The notes under the pieces are model-generated. The model had not been told where the DNA came from. It did not search any database and worked only from the letters and a program-made list of their open reading frames with translations. This document shows, piece by piece, positions 28,454-36,917 of a stretch of 64,000 bases of DNA. Each line of letters begins with the position of its first letter. The first letter of the stretch is position 1. The stretch comes from an uncultured Pseudoalteromonas sp. GTDB lineage: Bacteria; Pseudomonadota; Gammaproteobacteria; Enterobacterales; Alteromonadaceae. A program made the translations under genes and the position numbers. The stretch is from the NCBI GenBank assembly GCA_947493455.1, contig CANLRB010000007.1:162229-226228 (forward strand), read 5' to 3'.

Positions 28454-28963
28454 TCATTGATAGTACCGCACTAAACGCAGGTACAAGTCCGCTGTTTTAC
28501 TCTTTAAATTGTTTTTTCCGCTATAAAAGGCGACCGCCCAAGCGTGATCAGGTAATTCAATGCCGCTGGTGTTGGTCCAATAATTCTCTGCTTGCGTATC
28601 ATCGAATACACTTGAATTAATCGCCGGATCAACACATTTACGCTCAACAATACTAGTTAGTTCTTTAACATTTGGAATGTGCCAGTCGTCAAATCCAGCA
28701 AAACGTGTTGTGTTCGCTAACGAAAGTGCTTGCTGCCATTCAATTTGCTGAGCACCGCCGGTACACCGAGATAATTCATTATCCCATATTTGACCAAAAC
28801 TACATCTCGCCCACATCAATCCAGTTTGAGTATCGAGTACAGTCCCGTCACTATTAGTGGTAAATCGCGTGTCGAGTGTTGTTGCAGATAGTTCGTCGAA
28901 GCATACCTGTGCCGATAATTGGGCTGAAAAAAACATTACTATAATAAAAGTATTTATTTTCAT
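28454..28963 (-). CDS. Exported DUF1566-domain protein
   Basis: A 169-residue protein with signal peptide (MKINTFIIVMFFSAQLSA-QV) and one DUF1566 domain: TVLDTQTGLMWARCSFG, FDDWHIPNVKELTSIVE, NYWTNTS and a terminal LYLRLVRYYQ. DUF1566 has a C-type-lectin-like fold in related proteins and is common in surface proteins; the ligand is unknown. A longer frame up to 29068 exists, but the ATG at 28963 gives the signal peptide and lies 16 bp after the preceding DUF1566 lipoprotein gene, implying an operon of related surface proteins. Confidence 0.82.
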   Translation of the reverse strand: MKINTFIIVMFFSAQLSAQVCFDELSATTLDTRFTTNSDGTVLDTQTGLMWARCSFGQIWDNELSRCTGGAQQIEWQQALSLANTTRFAGFDDWHIPNVKELTSIVERKCVDPAINSSVFDDTQAENYWTNTSGIELPDHAWAVAFYSGKNNLKSKTADLYLRLVRYYQ

Positions 28964-28979
28964 AATAAAAAACCGCCAT

Positions 28980-30662
28980 TTAAGGATTTCGCACGAGGCG
29001 AATGTAGGCCATATTTGACTTCGGATAGACCAAATCATTACCTGATGCCATGTCAACCGCCCAAACAAAATTTAATTGTGCGCCTTCTGCAGATGTCTGC
29101 ATTGTCCAATAGATTAGATTTCCATGCGTGGTCACGTCAGGTGAATTTGGAAAAAATTCACTCGGAAGCAAATTGCCACTTCCTTGATACGAATAATTAA
29201 GTAAAGAGAGTAACTCATCGTGATTTGGTACACGCCAGTTATTACCACCGCAATAATTTGTCAAATTAACTTCTTCAACAAACTTTTCAAGTCCACAATT
29301 CTCGATACTTGGACATGATGATAAAGGAGGCGACTCAACACCTTCAACGCCGCCATTATTATCATCTGATGAAAACCATGAATAGCGATTTTGCGCTTCA
29401 CGCAATGTTGTATTCGGTAAGGTACCAATACTCGGTTGTTTTATTTCCCAAATTAAACCGGTCACATTGTCGCGAACACAAGAAAAACTACTCGCAGTAT
29501 CCGGTAATTCACCTGCGAATTGATCGAGTTTAGTAAAATCAAATCCGCCCTCACCTTGACCCACTTTATCAATTAAACCTACGTATTGGTCTCGTCCTCG
29601 CTGGGCGTCTTGTCCCGGAAAGTCATCATTTTGGCAGTCACTCAATGAGCTAGTATTATCAAAACACAACACCATACCAGTATCATTTAGTAAACCGAGC
29701 GGCTTTGGTTTAATAGCAACTTGTACTTGGTCCGTTGCAGTTCGCTTTTTCTCATCAGTAACTGTCAACTCAAATGTCAATGACTCACTCCCATCGATGT
29801 CGGGTACAACAAATTGCGTTTGGCATAGCTCTGGATTTTCAATGGTCACAGATGTTGCCACACCGCTATCATCTAGTTGCTGCCATGCACATGAAAACGT
29901 ATCGGTTGTCACCTGGGACTGACTGCCATCGAGTTGAACGCGCGTAAACTCTTGTGCTGTTTGATTTTCACCAGCATTTGCCAAAACGAGTTTATTCGTT
30001 TTTAACAACAAGAGGTCAAATGAGTTTGTTTGCTCTCCCCCTTCATCATCGGTAATCGTCAGGCTAAATTGAGTTTGATTATTAAATTCAAGCAATGGAT
30101 GAGAAAAACTAAGGTCCGCAGAATTCGTATCGGATAACGTAACCGGATCACCCTGTGTCTGTTGCCACAAATAAGTTGCCAAATGACCATTTTCATCTGG
30201 ATCAAAAGATGCGCTACTCGATAAGGTAATCGTATCGCCATAAACAGACGGTAAGGTAGTCGGCCCTGTTTGCGAAATTGAGACAACCGGAAGCTGATTA
30301 ATAGAGCGGATATTGACCGCTACTGTGTCACTTACTTTGGTCGTATTCGAGGTTCGGTACTCCACACTAAAAACCAGCTGTGAATCATTTTTAATATCGG
30401 GGGCGATAACGGATTGTGAGGCCCCTGTTAACGGAAACCCTGTGATAACCGGTCCGCTCAACTGAGTCCAAGTGTACTCGCCACCCTCGGGTGTTGCGGT
30501 TGCTTTGAGATCAAATGTCAGTTTTTCGTCAACTGTTTGGTCAACTCCCGCGTTCACACTCAATACGGGTTCAGTTGTTGGTGTCTCAGAGCTTGAACCA
30601 CCGCAACCAATTAAGCTAAAACTACAACCGACAAGAAAAAACAGCTTATAATAATGTGGCAT
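28980..30662 (-). CDS. Lipoprotein with PKD/Ig-like repeats and C-terminal DUF1566 domain
   Basis: A 560-residue surface lipoprotein. Lipobox FSLIGCGGSSS (Cys20) is followed by a short Ser/Thr-rich linker, then three Ig/PKD- or REJ-like domains (about 35-115, 120-220, 225-320) recognisable by NAGVDQTV, SASFDPDENG, NAGENQTAQ and LTVTDE motifs, and a DUF1566 domain (about 360-560) with CVRDNVTGLIWEIK, NNWRVPNHDELLSLLNYS and a final AYIRLVRNP. Its C-terminal domain is paralogous to the whole downstream gene. Likely an adhesion or ligand-binding surface protein; function unproven. Confidence 0.83.
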   Translation of the reverse strand: MPHYYKLFFLVGCSFSLIGCGGSSSETPTTEPVLSVNAGVDQTVDEKLTFDLKATATPEGGEYTWTQLSGPVITGFPLTGASQSVIAPDIKNDSQLVFSVEYRTSNTTKVSDTVAVNIRSINQLPVVSISQTGPTTLPSVYGDTITLSSSASFDPDENGHLATYLWQQTQGDPVTLSDTNSADLSFSHPLLEFNNQTQFSLTITDDEGGEQTNSFDLLLLKTNKLVLANAGENQTAQEFTRVQLDGSQSQVTTDTFSCAWQQLDDSGVATSVTIENPELCQTQFVVPDIDGSESLTFELTVTDEKKRTATDQVQVAIKPKPLGLLNDTGMVLCFDNTSSLSDCQNDDFPGQDAQRGRDQYVGLIDKVGQGEGGFDFTKLDQFAGELPDTASSFSCVRDNVTGLIWEIKQPSIGTLPNTTLREAQNRYSWFSSDDNNGGVEGVESPPLSSCPSIENCGLEKFVEEVNLTNYCGGNNWRVPNHDELLSLLNYSYQGSGNLLPSEFFPNSPDVTTHGNLIYWTMQTSAEGAQLNFVWAVDMASGNDLVYPKSNMAYIRLVRNP

Positions 30663-30723
30663 GATTTTGTCGCATTTTTTAATGTGTAGTTAAGTAATGC
30701 AATAAAAGGGCCAAACTGACTAA

Positions 30724-31056
30724 TTATAAATAACTGTCTTGATGAATTCTTACAAAAAGTTTAGTACCAATTTTACTGTAATCGACTTTATATTCACGAC
30801 CATCTAGCGCCTGTAAAAACAGCAGAGGCCGCTCTTCACCAAACACATCAGGCGATGCCACGTAAACAATTTCCAAATAACGCTCTTTCGCTTCACGTCT
30901 ATTTTTTGGCAATACTTCTTTAAACGGTGTCAGTCCTGTCGCGGTCACGCGAATTTTTGGGTTGCTCTCTCCATTCACAATCACTAAATCAAACTTTTTC
31001 TCTTTATGAATGATGGTGTTGCGACCACTTTTTATAAAAGCTCGTTCGTTACTCAT
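30724..31056 (-). CDS. Hypothetical 110-residue protein
   Basis: I do not recognise this protein. It has no signal peptide or membrane segment, is basic in its first half and contains short beta-like strands (KIRVTATGLTPF, RYLEIVYVAS, LLFLQALDG, LFVRIHQDSYL). The predicted fold could be a small beta-barrel. It lies 42 bp downstream of the DUF2982 gene and 61 bp upstream of the lipoprotein gene, all on the minus strand. ATG start without a strong ribosome-binding site. Confidence 0.65.
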   Translation of the reverse strand: MSNERAFIKSGRNTIIHKEKKFDLVIVNGESNPKIRVTATGLTPFKEVLPKNRREAKERYLEIVYVASPDVFGEERPLLFLQALDGREYKVDYSKIGTKLFVRIHQDSYL

Positions 31057-31098
31057 AGATTTTTACTTTCAATCGTTAATTTGTGTGACTAAGGTAAT

Positions 31099-31812
31099 TT
31101 ACTGTTCACTGTCTTTGATATTACAACATTTTTCTAAAGTTTGCTGAGGTTGGCGCAGCCAATGCTGCAAAAAATTAATAAATTGCTCAGGTGGGCGGTC
31201 TAACGCATTGTGCGGTATCAATATATGATAGCCAAAAAGTTCAAAATTATGTTCTAAACGATGAGCAAACATCGCCATCACGCCCTTATACTGGCAATTA
31301 TTACTTTTGCTGTATAGTGTATCTTCAACTAACCAACCGTCGGGAACGCCACCTGTAGGCCAACGCGACTTTATACCTTCAACCAACAATGGACGTTGCT
31401 CCATCATCAGTTTTAACATCAAACGCACTGGCATCGAATCCATAATATGTTCAACAGCCTTAACTCGAATACCAACATAAGGTAGTTCATTTATGACATT
31501 TTCTCGGGTCATTGTCGCGGGCCCGATTTCATCAATAACTTCTCGCACAAGTTTAAGGTGGCCATAGCGGTGATGATAAATTAAACCGCGTATTGAGATG
31601 AGTAAACTATACTCAGGCTCTTGTAACTTTAACCAACCAAGTAACAACAACATAAAACAAATACCGATAATAACAATATCGAGTAACGTAATAGGGCCTG
31701 CTTTAACTTTCAAAAACAAGCTGACAACCACTAACGCAATACCACCTGCTAGCAAAAAATCTAAGCCATATTTACGTGCTATTGGTTTTATCTTAAGTTT
31801 TATATTTGCCAA
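31099..31812 (-). CDS. DUF2982-family membrane protein
   Basis: A 237-residue protein with two adjacent membrane segments (about 16-35 and 40-60) and a cytoplasmic C-terminal domain with LISIRGLIYHHRYGHLKL, GIRVKAVEHI, GVPDGWLVEDTLY and FGYHILIPHNALDRP, which I assign to DUF2982, restricted to marine gammaproteobacteria. The frame extends to an ATG at 31872, but that overlaps a small gene with an excellent ribosome-binding site; the TTG at 31812, 4 bp after the small gene's stop and with CAGG upstream, is the more likely start. Function unknown. Confidence 0.7.
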   Translation of the reverse strand: MANIKLKIKPIARKYGLDFLLAGGIALVVVSLFLKVKAGPITLLDIVIIGICFMLLLLGWLKLQEPEYSLLISIRGLIYHHRYGHLKLVREVIDEIGPATMTRENVINELPYVGIRVKAVEHIMDSMPVRLMLKLMMEQRPLLVEGIKSRWPTGGVPDGWLVEDTLYSKSNNCQYKGVMAMFAHRLEHNFELFGYHILIPHNALDRPPEQFINFLQHWLRQPQQTLEKCCNIKDSEQ

Positions 31813-31816
31813 TATT

Positions 31817-31921
31817 CTAACCTGTGTAAAAGTAATAAAATAATGCCATGAAAATTGCCCATACAATGGCATAACGAATACGCTTACAATAAGGGCAAAC
31901 TTTTCTTTGCTCTTGCACCAT
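31817..31921 (-). CDS. 34-residue CPYC membrane peptide
   Basis: Too short for routine gene finding. ATG at 31921 is preceded by AAAGGAGC at ideal distance. The product begins MVQEQRKVCPYCKRIR, a zinc-ribbon-like CxxC, and ends in one hydrophobic segment (about 18-33). It ends with TAG 4 bp before the probable TTG start of the DUF2982 gene, and so would be translationally coupled to it. It lies in a different frame from the longer DUF2982 start, which argues that one of the two readings is wrong; the ribosome-binding site favours this one. Confidence 0.6.
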   Translation of the reverse strand: MVQEQRKVCPYCKRIRYAIVWAIFMALFYYFYTG

Positions 31922-32047
31922 CTAACGCTCCTTTATGTTCATTATGCGTTATTTTTCGCCCAACTCACAAATATTCAAGATGTCTGACCATTAAAATTGA
32001 TGTGCTTTTTGTAAAATAACGCCATTATCATCTATTGAGAATATCAC

Positions 32048-33109
32048 ATGCTCCATCGTCAATCCGGCAAAGCCCTATTCCCTCTCATCGCCATTATTCT
32101 ATTCGGCCTTTGCATTTATTTGTATTTACCTAGCAGCGAAAGTAAGCAAGCTCAGAGACGCGTTTCAGAGACACCTGTTCAGGCGTATAAAGTAATCGCA
32201 AAATCAAATACAAATAGCATAGAAGCACTTGCTACAGGGCGCGCTACTCAAGCGATTAGTATCACCAGTGCGCAATCAGATTATATTAAAGCAATCCACT
32301 TTGACGATGGTGATATTGTGAGCCAAGGACAAGTTTTAGCTGAGCTGCAAAGTGACGAAGAAGTCTATCGCGTGAAAGAGCTTGAGATTAGGCTGCAGGA
32401 TGAGCAACGTAAACTTAACCGACTTGAAAAGCTGGCGACAACGCAAGCAACCGCGCGTTCAGCACTTGACGAGCAAAAAGCTAGCTTCGAAGCAACGAAA
32501 ACGCAACTAGCCGCAGCAAAAATCAAATTAAAAGAAATGACTATCAAAGCTCCATTTAGCGGCAAGCTTGGTTTGAAACAAATTTCACTCGGTGCTTTCG
32601 TCGATAAAAGTACTGTAATTACCACGCTCGATGATATCAGTACGATTAAGTTTGATTTTAACGTACCTGAAAAATATGTCGCGCAACTTAATTTAGGATT
32701 ACAGGTCAGCGTTACAACTCCTGCCTACCCAAACCGCGTATTCACTGGTTCCGTGACCCACCTTGGAACCCGCATTGACGCAGCAACTCGTAGCTTGCCA
32801 ATTACCGCCAGTTTAGACAACACGACAGGCGAAATCCGAGCCGGCATGTTGCTCTACAGCAACTTACAATTAAGCAGCGAAAATATATTGATGGTTCCTG
32901 AAAAATCGCTCATTCCACAACAAGATAAACATTATGTTTACGTTATTGAAAATGGCACTGTGCGCAAACAGCAAGTCGTTATAGGACAGCGTCAAGGCGG
33001 CTGGGTCGCAATTCAGTCAGGCCTAAATGAACAAGATACCATCATCACTGAAGGGGTTATAAAAGTGCGCCCAGGCAGTAAAGTAGTTGTGAAGGAGTTC
33101 ATGCAGTGA
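32048..33109 (+). CDS. RND efflux periplasmic adaptor (membrane fusion protein)
   Basis: A 353-residue adaptor with an N-terminal membrane anchor (about 10-28), a lipoyl-like half (IHFDDGDIVSQGQVLAEL), a short helical hairpin (about 115-160), the second lipoyl half (IKAPFSGKLGLKQISLGAFV) and beta-barrel/membrane-proximal domains. It links the RND pump to an outer-membrane channel. The stop overlaps the pump's GTG start by 3 bp. Substrate unknown; no TolC-like gene in the window. Confidence 0.92.
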   Translation: MLHRQSGKALFPLIAIILFGLCIYLYLPSSESKQAQRRVSETPVQAYKVIAKSNTNSIEALATGRATQAISITSAQSDYIKAIHFDDGDIVSQGQVLAELQSDEEVYRVKELEIRLQDEQRKLNRLEKLATTQATARSALDEQKASFEATKTQLAAAKIKLKEMTIKAPFSGKLGLKQISLGAFVDKSTVITTLDDISTIKFDFNVPEKYVAQLNLGLQVSVTTPAYPNRVFTGSVTHLGTRIDAATRSLPITASLDNTTGEIRAGMLLYSNLQLSSENILMVPEKSLIPQQDKHYVYVIENGTVRKQQVVIGQRQGGWVAIQSGLNEQDTIITEGVIKVRPGSKVVVKEFMQ

Positions 33110-36100
33110 AATTAACGGATCTATCAGTTAAACGGCCCGTCTTTGCAACCGTTGTTAACTTACTTTTACTTACTTTTGGGTTAGTTGCATTTTCGATGCT
33201 ACCGCTACGTGAATACCCAGACATTGATACACCGGTTGTTTCTGTGAGCACTTCGTATGCGGGCGCATCATCAGAAGTTGTTGAAACGAAAATAACCCAA
33301 GTACTCGAAAATCGAATATCGGGTATTGAAGGTGTAAAGAGCATCAACTCATCAAGCCGTAATGGCCGTTCAAATATTACTATCGAGTTTAATGTTGAAC
33401 GCGATATTGATGCCGCTGCCAATGACGTTAGAGAACGGGTCTCTCGCGCATTAGATAGCCTACCAGAGCAAGTTCGCCCGCCCGAGGTATCAAAATCAGA
33501 TAGTGACTCAAGTCCTATCGCTTGGTTTGTACTCAATAGTGAGTCAATGAACTCGTTACAGCTTTCAGATTACGCCCAGCGCTACATCGTTGATCGGATT
33601 GCCGTTGTCGACGGCGTATCCAACGTGATATTAGGCGGTGAACGCCAATATGCTATGAAAATATGGCTTAATCGCAATGCAATGGCCGCACGGGGTGTAA
33701 CGAGCGAAGAAATAGAGCAAGTGCTGCGACGTGAAAATGTAGAGCTGCCAGCTGGTGAAATTGAATCAGTTGACCGCGACTTTACAGTGCGCACAGCGCG
33801 TAGTTATAAATCACAAACCGACTTTCAAAATTTAGTTGTAAAACGTGGTGAAAATGGCTATTTCGTGCGATTAAAAGAAGTGGCTGATGTGCGACTTGAA
33901 GCCGTTGATGAAGAAAACATGTTCCGCGGCAATGGTAAAGATATGATTGGCCTAGGCATAGTAAAGCAAGCCAAGGCAAATACGCTGACGGTCGTAAAAA
34001 ATGCACGTAAAGAAATCGAAAAAATTAAACGCAGCCTTCCTCAAGGCACGTCAATTCACGATAGCTATGATTCATCAATCTTTATCAGTGAATCAATCTC
34101 TGAAGTTTACCGTACATTAGCAATCGCAATGGGCCTCGTTGTCGCTGTTATTTTCTTATTTTTAGGAAATATCCGTGCTACTTTAATCCCAGCAATCACA
34201 GTTCCCGTTGCCTTGATAGGCAGTTTTACCTTTTTGTATGCGCTAGGCTACTCAATCAACTTACTGACGCTGTTAGCACTAGTTTTGGCGATAGGTCTCG
34301 TTGTTGATGACGCCATTGTTATGCTAGAAAATATTCACCGTCGTATAGAACTCGGTGAACCACCACTACTGGCTGCATATCGTGGCGCCCGCGAAGTTGG
34401 CTTTGCAATTATTGCAACCACTTTAGTACTGGTTGCCGTTTTCGTGCCGCTGGTATTTATGCAAGGCCGTATTGGCAGTCTATTTACAGAATTTGCTATC
34501 GCCACCAGCGCTGCCGTTGTATTTTCGAGTATCACAGCACTCACTTTATCACCTGCTTTGTGCTCAAAAGTATTGAAGCCAAGCGCCAAAGAATCACACT
34601 TTAGCCAATGGATGGACTCGTTTTTTACATCACTTGAGCGTGGCTACCAAAACGTACTTGAGCGCAATGTCATGCAAAGTAAAAGCATGCTTTTACTGCT
34701 CATCCTCTCAGGTGTTGCCAGCTATTTATTATTCAAACAACTTCCATCTGAGCTCACACCAAAAGAAGACCGTGGGACATTTTTCATCATGATGAATGGC
34801 CCACAAGGAGCAAGCTACGAAAATAATGCTAAAAACATGGCACAAATCGAAGACAAGTTACTTCCATATCAAGAAGCCGGTGAGTTAAGTCGCGTTTTGA
34901 TACGCGTTCCAGGTTGGGGAGGCCGTGGCGGTGTTGCGATCGTCGGAATGGCCGATTGGGATGAACGCAAACGTGCAACATGGCAAGTTATGGGCGAAGT
35001 TAGTTCAAAATTACGTGATGTCACCGATGTGAGAGCGTTCGCCATTATGCGCTCAGGTATTGGTGGTCGTGGCAATAGTCGCCCTGTAGAATTTGTTTTA
35101 CAAGGTAATGATTATCAAGAGCTTGTCCAGTGGCGTGACAAAATTCTCGAAAAAGCACGAAAAAACCCTGGATTAGTGCGCTTGGACCATGACTTTAAGG
35201 AAACATTCCCACAATTTTTGGTCAATATAAATAAAGAAAAAGCCGCCGACCTTGGGGTCAGCGTATCGCAAATTGGCCGTACATTAGAATCAATGCTTGG
35301 CCAACGCCGCGTCACAACCTTTATTGACCGCGGTGAAGAATACGATGTGATTTTAAAAGGAACCAAAGCAGACTTTACCGATCCGAAAAATATTTCATCA
35401 ATCTACGTGACTTCTAACAACGGAAGCGCAATTCCGTTGGATAGCTTAATTACGATAGATGAACGTGCAACCACGTCACGTCTCAACCGCTACAATCGAA
35501 TGCGCTCTATCACCATTACAGCTAATTTAGCACCTAATTACTCCCTTGAAGAGGCCCTTAACTTTTTAAATAAAGTAGCTATGGAAGAAAATGATATCGA
35601 AGGCGCGATCGACTATAAAGGTCAATCGCAGATGTTCTATGAAGGTGCACAGGCCATGACCTATGTATTTATTCTTGCCTTAACAATCACCTTTTTAGTA
35701 CTCGCAGCGCAATTCGAAAGCTTTGTTCATCCGTTGGTAATTATGCTCACGGTGCCACTTGGCTTAGTAGGTGCTCTCAGCGGCCTCTTTTTTACCCAAT
35801 CGAGTTTAAATATCTATAGCCAAATCGGGATTGTGATGTTAATTGGCCTCAGTGCTAAAAATGGTATTCTTATCGTTGAGTTTGCCAATCAGTTACGAGA
35901 CAAAGGAGTGGAATTTAAAACCGCACTCATTCAAGCTGCGACCCAGCGCTTACGCCCAATCATTATGACGTCTTTAACCACGGTTATGAGTGCAATACCT
36001 TTAGTCATTGCAGCAGGCCCGGGGTCTGAAAGTCGAATGGTCATCGGCATTGTTATATTCTGTGGTGTGATTGTGGCAACCGCGCTAACCCTATTTGTCA

Positions 36101-36192
36101 TCCCTAGCGCCTACTACTGGCTTGCAAGACGAACGCAATCCCCTGAGTTTATAAGCCAAAAGCTTTCAGAGCAGGCTAAAAAACACATATAA
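33106..36192 (+). CDS. RND efflux pump, inner-membrane transporter
   Basis: A 1028-residue HAE1-type RND permease: LTDLSVKRPVFATVVNLLL at the start, two large periplasmic loops and 12 membrane segments, with LVVDDAIVMLENI carrying the adjacent Asp residues of proton translocation in segment 4. The second half includes LIGLSAKNGILIVEFA. Starts with GTG in an ATG-less GTGA overlap with the adaptor, behind a strong AAGGAG at 33092-33097. Drug or metabolite exporter; specificity cannot be read. Confidence 0.95.
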   Translation: MKLTDLSVKRPVFATVVNLLLLTFGLVAFSMLPLREYPDIDTPVVSVSTSYAGASSEVVETKITQVLENRISGIEGVKSINSSSRNGRSNITIEFNVERDIDAAANDVRERVSRALDSLPEQVRPPEVSKSDSDSSPIAWFVLNSESMNSLQLSDYAQRYIVDRIAVVDGVSNVILGGERQYAMKIWLNRNAMAARGVTSEEIEQVLRRENVELPAGEIESVDRDFTVRTARSYKSQTDFQNLVVKRGENGYFVRLKEVADVRLEAVDEENMFRGNGKDMIGLGIVKQAKANTLTVVKNARKEIEKIKRSLPQGTSIHDSYDSSIFISESISEVYRTLAIAMGLVVAVIFLFLGNIRATLIPAITVPVALIGSFTFLYALGYSINLLTLLALVLAIGLVVDDAIVMLENIHRRIELGEPPLLAAYRGAREVGFAIIATTLVLVAVFVPLVFMQGRIGSLFTEFAIATSAAVVFSSITALTLSPALCSKVLKPSAKESHFSQWMDSFFTSLERGYQNVLERNVMQSKSMLLLLILSGVASYLLFKQLPSELTPKEDRGTFFIMMNGPQGASYENNAKNMAQIEDKLLPYQEAGELSRVLIRVPGWGGRGGVAIVGMADWDERKRATWQVMGEVSSKLRDVTDVRAFAIMRSGIGGRGNSRPVEFVLQGNDYQELVQWRDKILEKARKNPGLVRLDHDFKETFPQFLVNINKEKAADLGVSVSQIGRTLESMLGQRRVTTFIDRGEEYDVILKGTKADFTDPKNISSIYVTSNNGSAIPLDSLITIDERATTSRLNRYNRMRSITITANLAPNYSLEEALNFLNKVAMEENDIEGAIDYKGQSQMFYEGAQAMTYVFILALTITFLVLAAQFESFVHPLVIMLTVPLGLVGALSGLFFTQSSLNIYSQIGIVMLIGLSAKNGILIVEFANQLRDKGVEFKTALIQAATQRLRPIIMTSLTTVMSAIPLVIAAGPGSESRMVIGIVIFCGVIVATALTLFVIPSAYYWLARRTQSPEFISQKLSEQAKKHI

Positions 36193-36196
36193 TAAT

Positions 36197-36223
36197 AAAC
36201 GGCGCAAAATACTTGCGCCGTTT
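36197..36223 (+). terminator. Terminator after the RND operon
   Basis: An 11-bp perfect stem AAACGGCGCAA / TTGCGCCGTTT (36197-36207, 36213-36223) with a 5-nt loop follows the pump stop by 4 bp. Confidence 0.8.
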
Positions 36224-36273
36224 CACGTAACAGCACACAATGCTTTTCTCTAATCAATTTTAAGGAATGATTA

Positions 36274-36795
36274 ATGGCGATTGCGATTTTTGGCGGAGGC
36301 TGCTTTTGGTGTTTAGAAGCACCACTTCAAAAAGTCATCGGAGTTAATTCGGTAACCTCGGGTTACTGTGGTGGAGACAGTCTGTCAGCAAATTATCAAC
36401 AAGTCTGCAGTGGTACTACGGCACATGCGGAAGTGGTTTCCATTGATTTTGACGAAAACCAGATCAGTTACAGTACGTTGCTGGAAGTCTTTTTTCATTT
36501 ACATGATCCGACACAATTGAATCGCCAAGGCAACGATATTGGCACTCAGTACCGCAGTGTTGTTTTTTATCAAGATGACGTACAAAAGCTCGCAGCGCTC
36601 AAAATGAAAGCGTCGGTTGCTACTCTATATGCCAACGACATTGTGACTGAGATTTCGCCAATTATGCCCTTTTATTCTGCCGAGTCGTATCATCAGAACT
36701 ATTATAATAGCAATCCGCAACAACCTTACTGTAACTTACTAATCGGCCCTAAAATTACTAAGTTTAATTCGCAATTTGCCCACCTGTTGCTCTAA
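36274..36795 (+). CDS. msrA: Peptide-methionine (S)-S-oxide reductase MsrA
   Basis: Repairs oxidised methionine in proteins. The 173 residues start [15 protein letters not shown] with the catalytic Cys in GCFWC, then [30 protein letters not shown] and GTQYRSV, and a late ESYHQNYY. This is the compact form of the enzyme. ATG preceded by AAGGAATGATTA. Single gene convergent with btuB. Confidence 0.96.
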   Translation: MAIAIFGGGCFWCLEAPLQKVIGVNSVTSGYCGGDSLSANYQQVCSGTTAHAEVVSIDFDENQISYSTLLEVFFHLHDPTQLNRQGNDIGTQYRSVVFYQDDVQKLAALKMKASVATLYANDIVTEISPIMPFYSAESYHQNYYNSNPQQPYCNLLIGPKITKFNSQFAHLLL

Positions 36796-36803
36796 CGTTA
36801 ACG

Positions 36804-36828
36804 AAAAAAGCCAACCCGAAGGTTGGCT
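36804..36828 (-). terminator. Terminator between msrA and btuB
   Basis: An 8-bp stem AGCCAACC / GGTTGGCT (36809-36816, 36821-36828) with a CGAA loop is followed on the minus strand by a T-run, so it mainly serves btuB. A second hairpin GATCCTG / CAGGATC follows at about 36833-36852. Confidence 0.7.
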
Positions 36829-36917
36829 TGTTGATCCTGAGTAGGCAGGATCCATTTAAAGCTTAATATGCTGTAATTGAAGCTTATTTTAGCGTCAATC
36901 AGTTCTGCCAGTTAAGC

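Noticed and set aside
28454-30662. Diversity-generating retroelement target
   Set aside because: DUF1566 alone is not enough; no reverse transcriptase, template repeat or variable-repeat pair was seen in the window.
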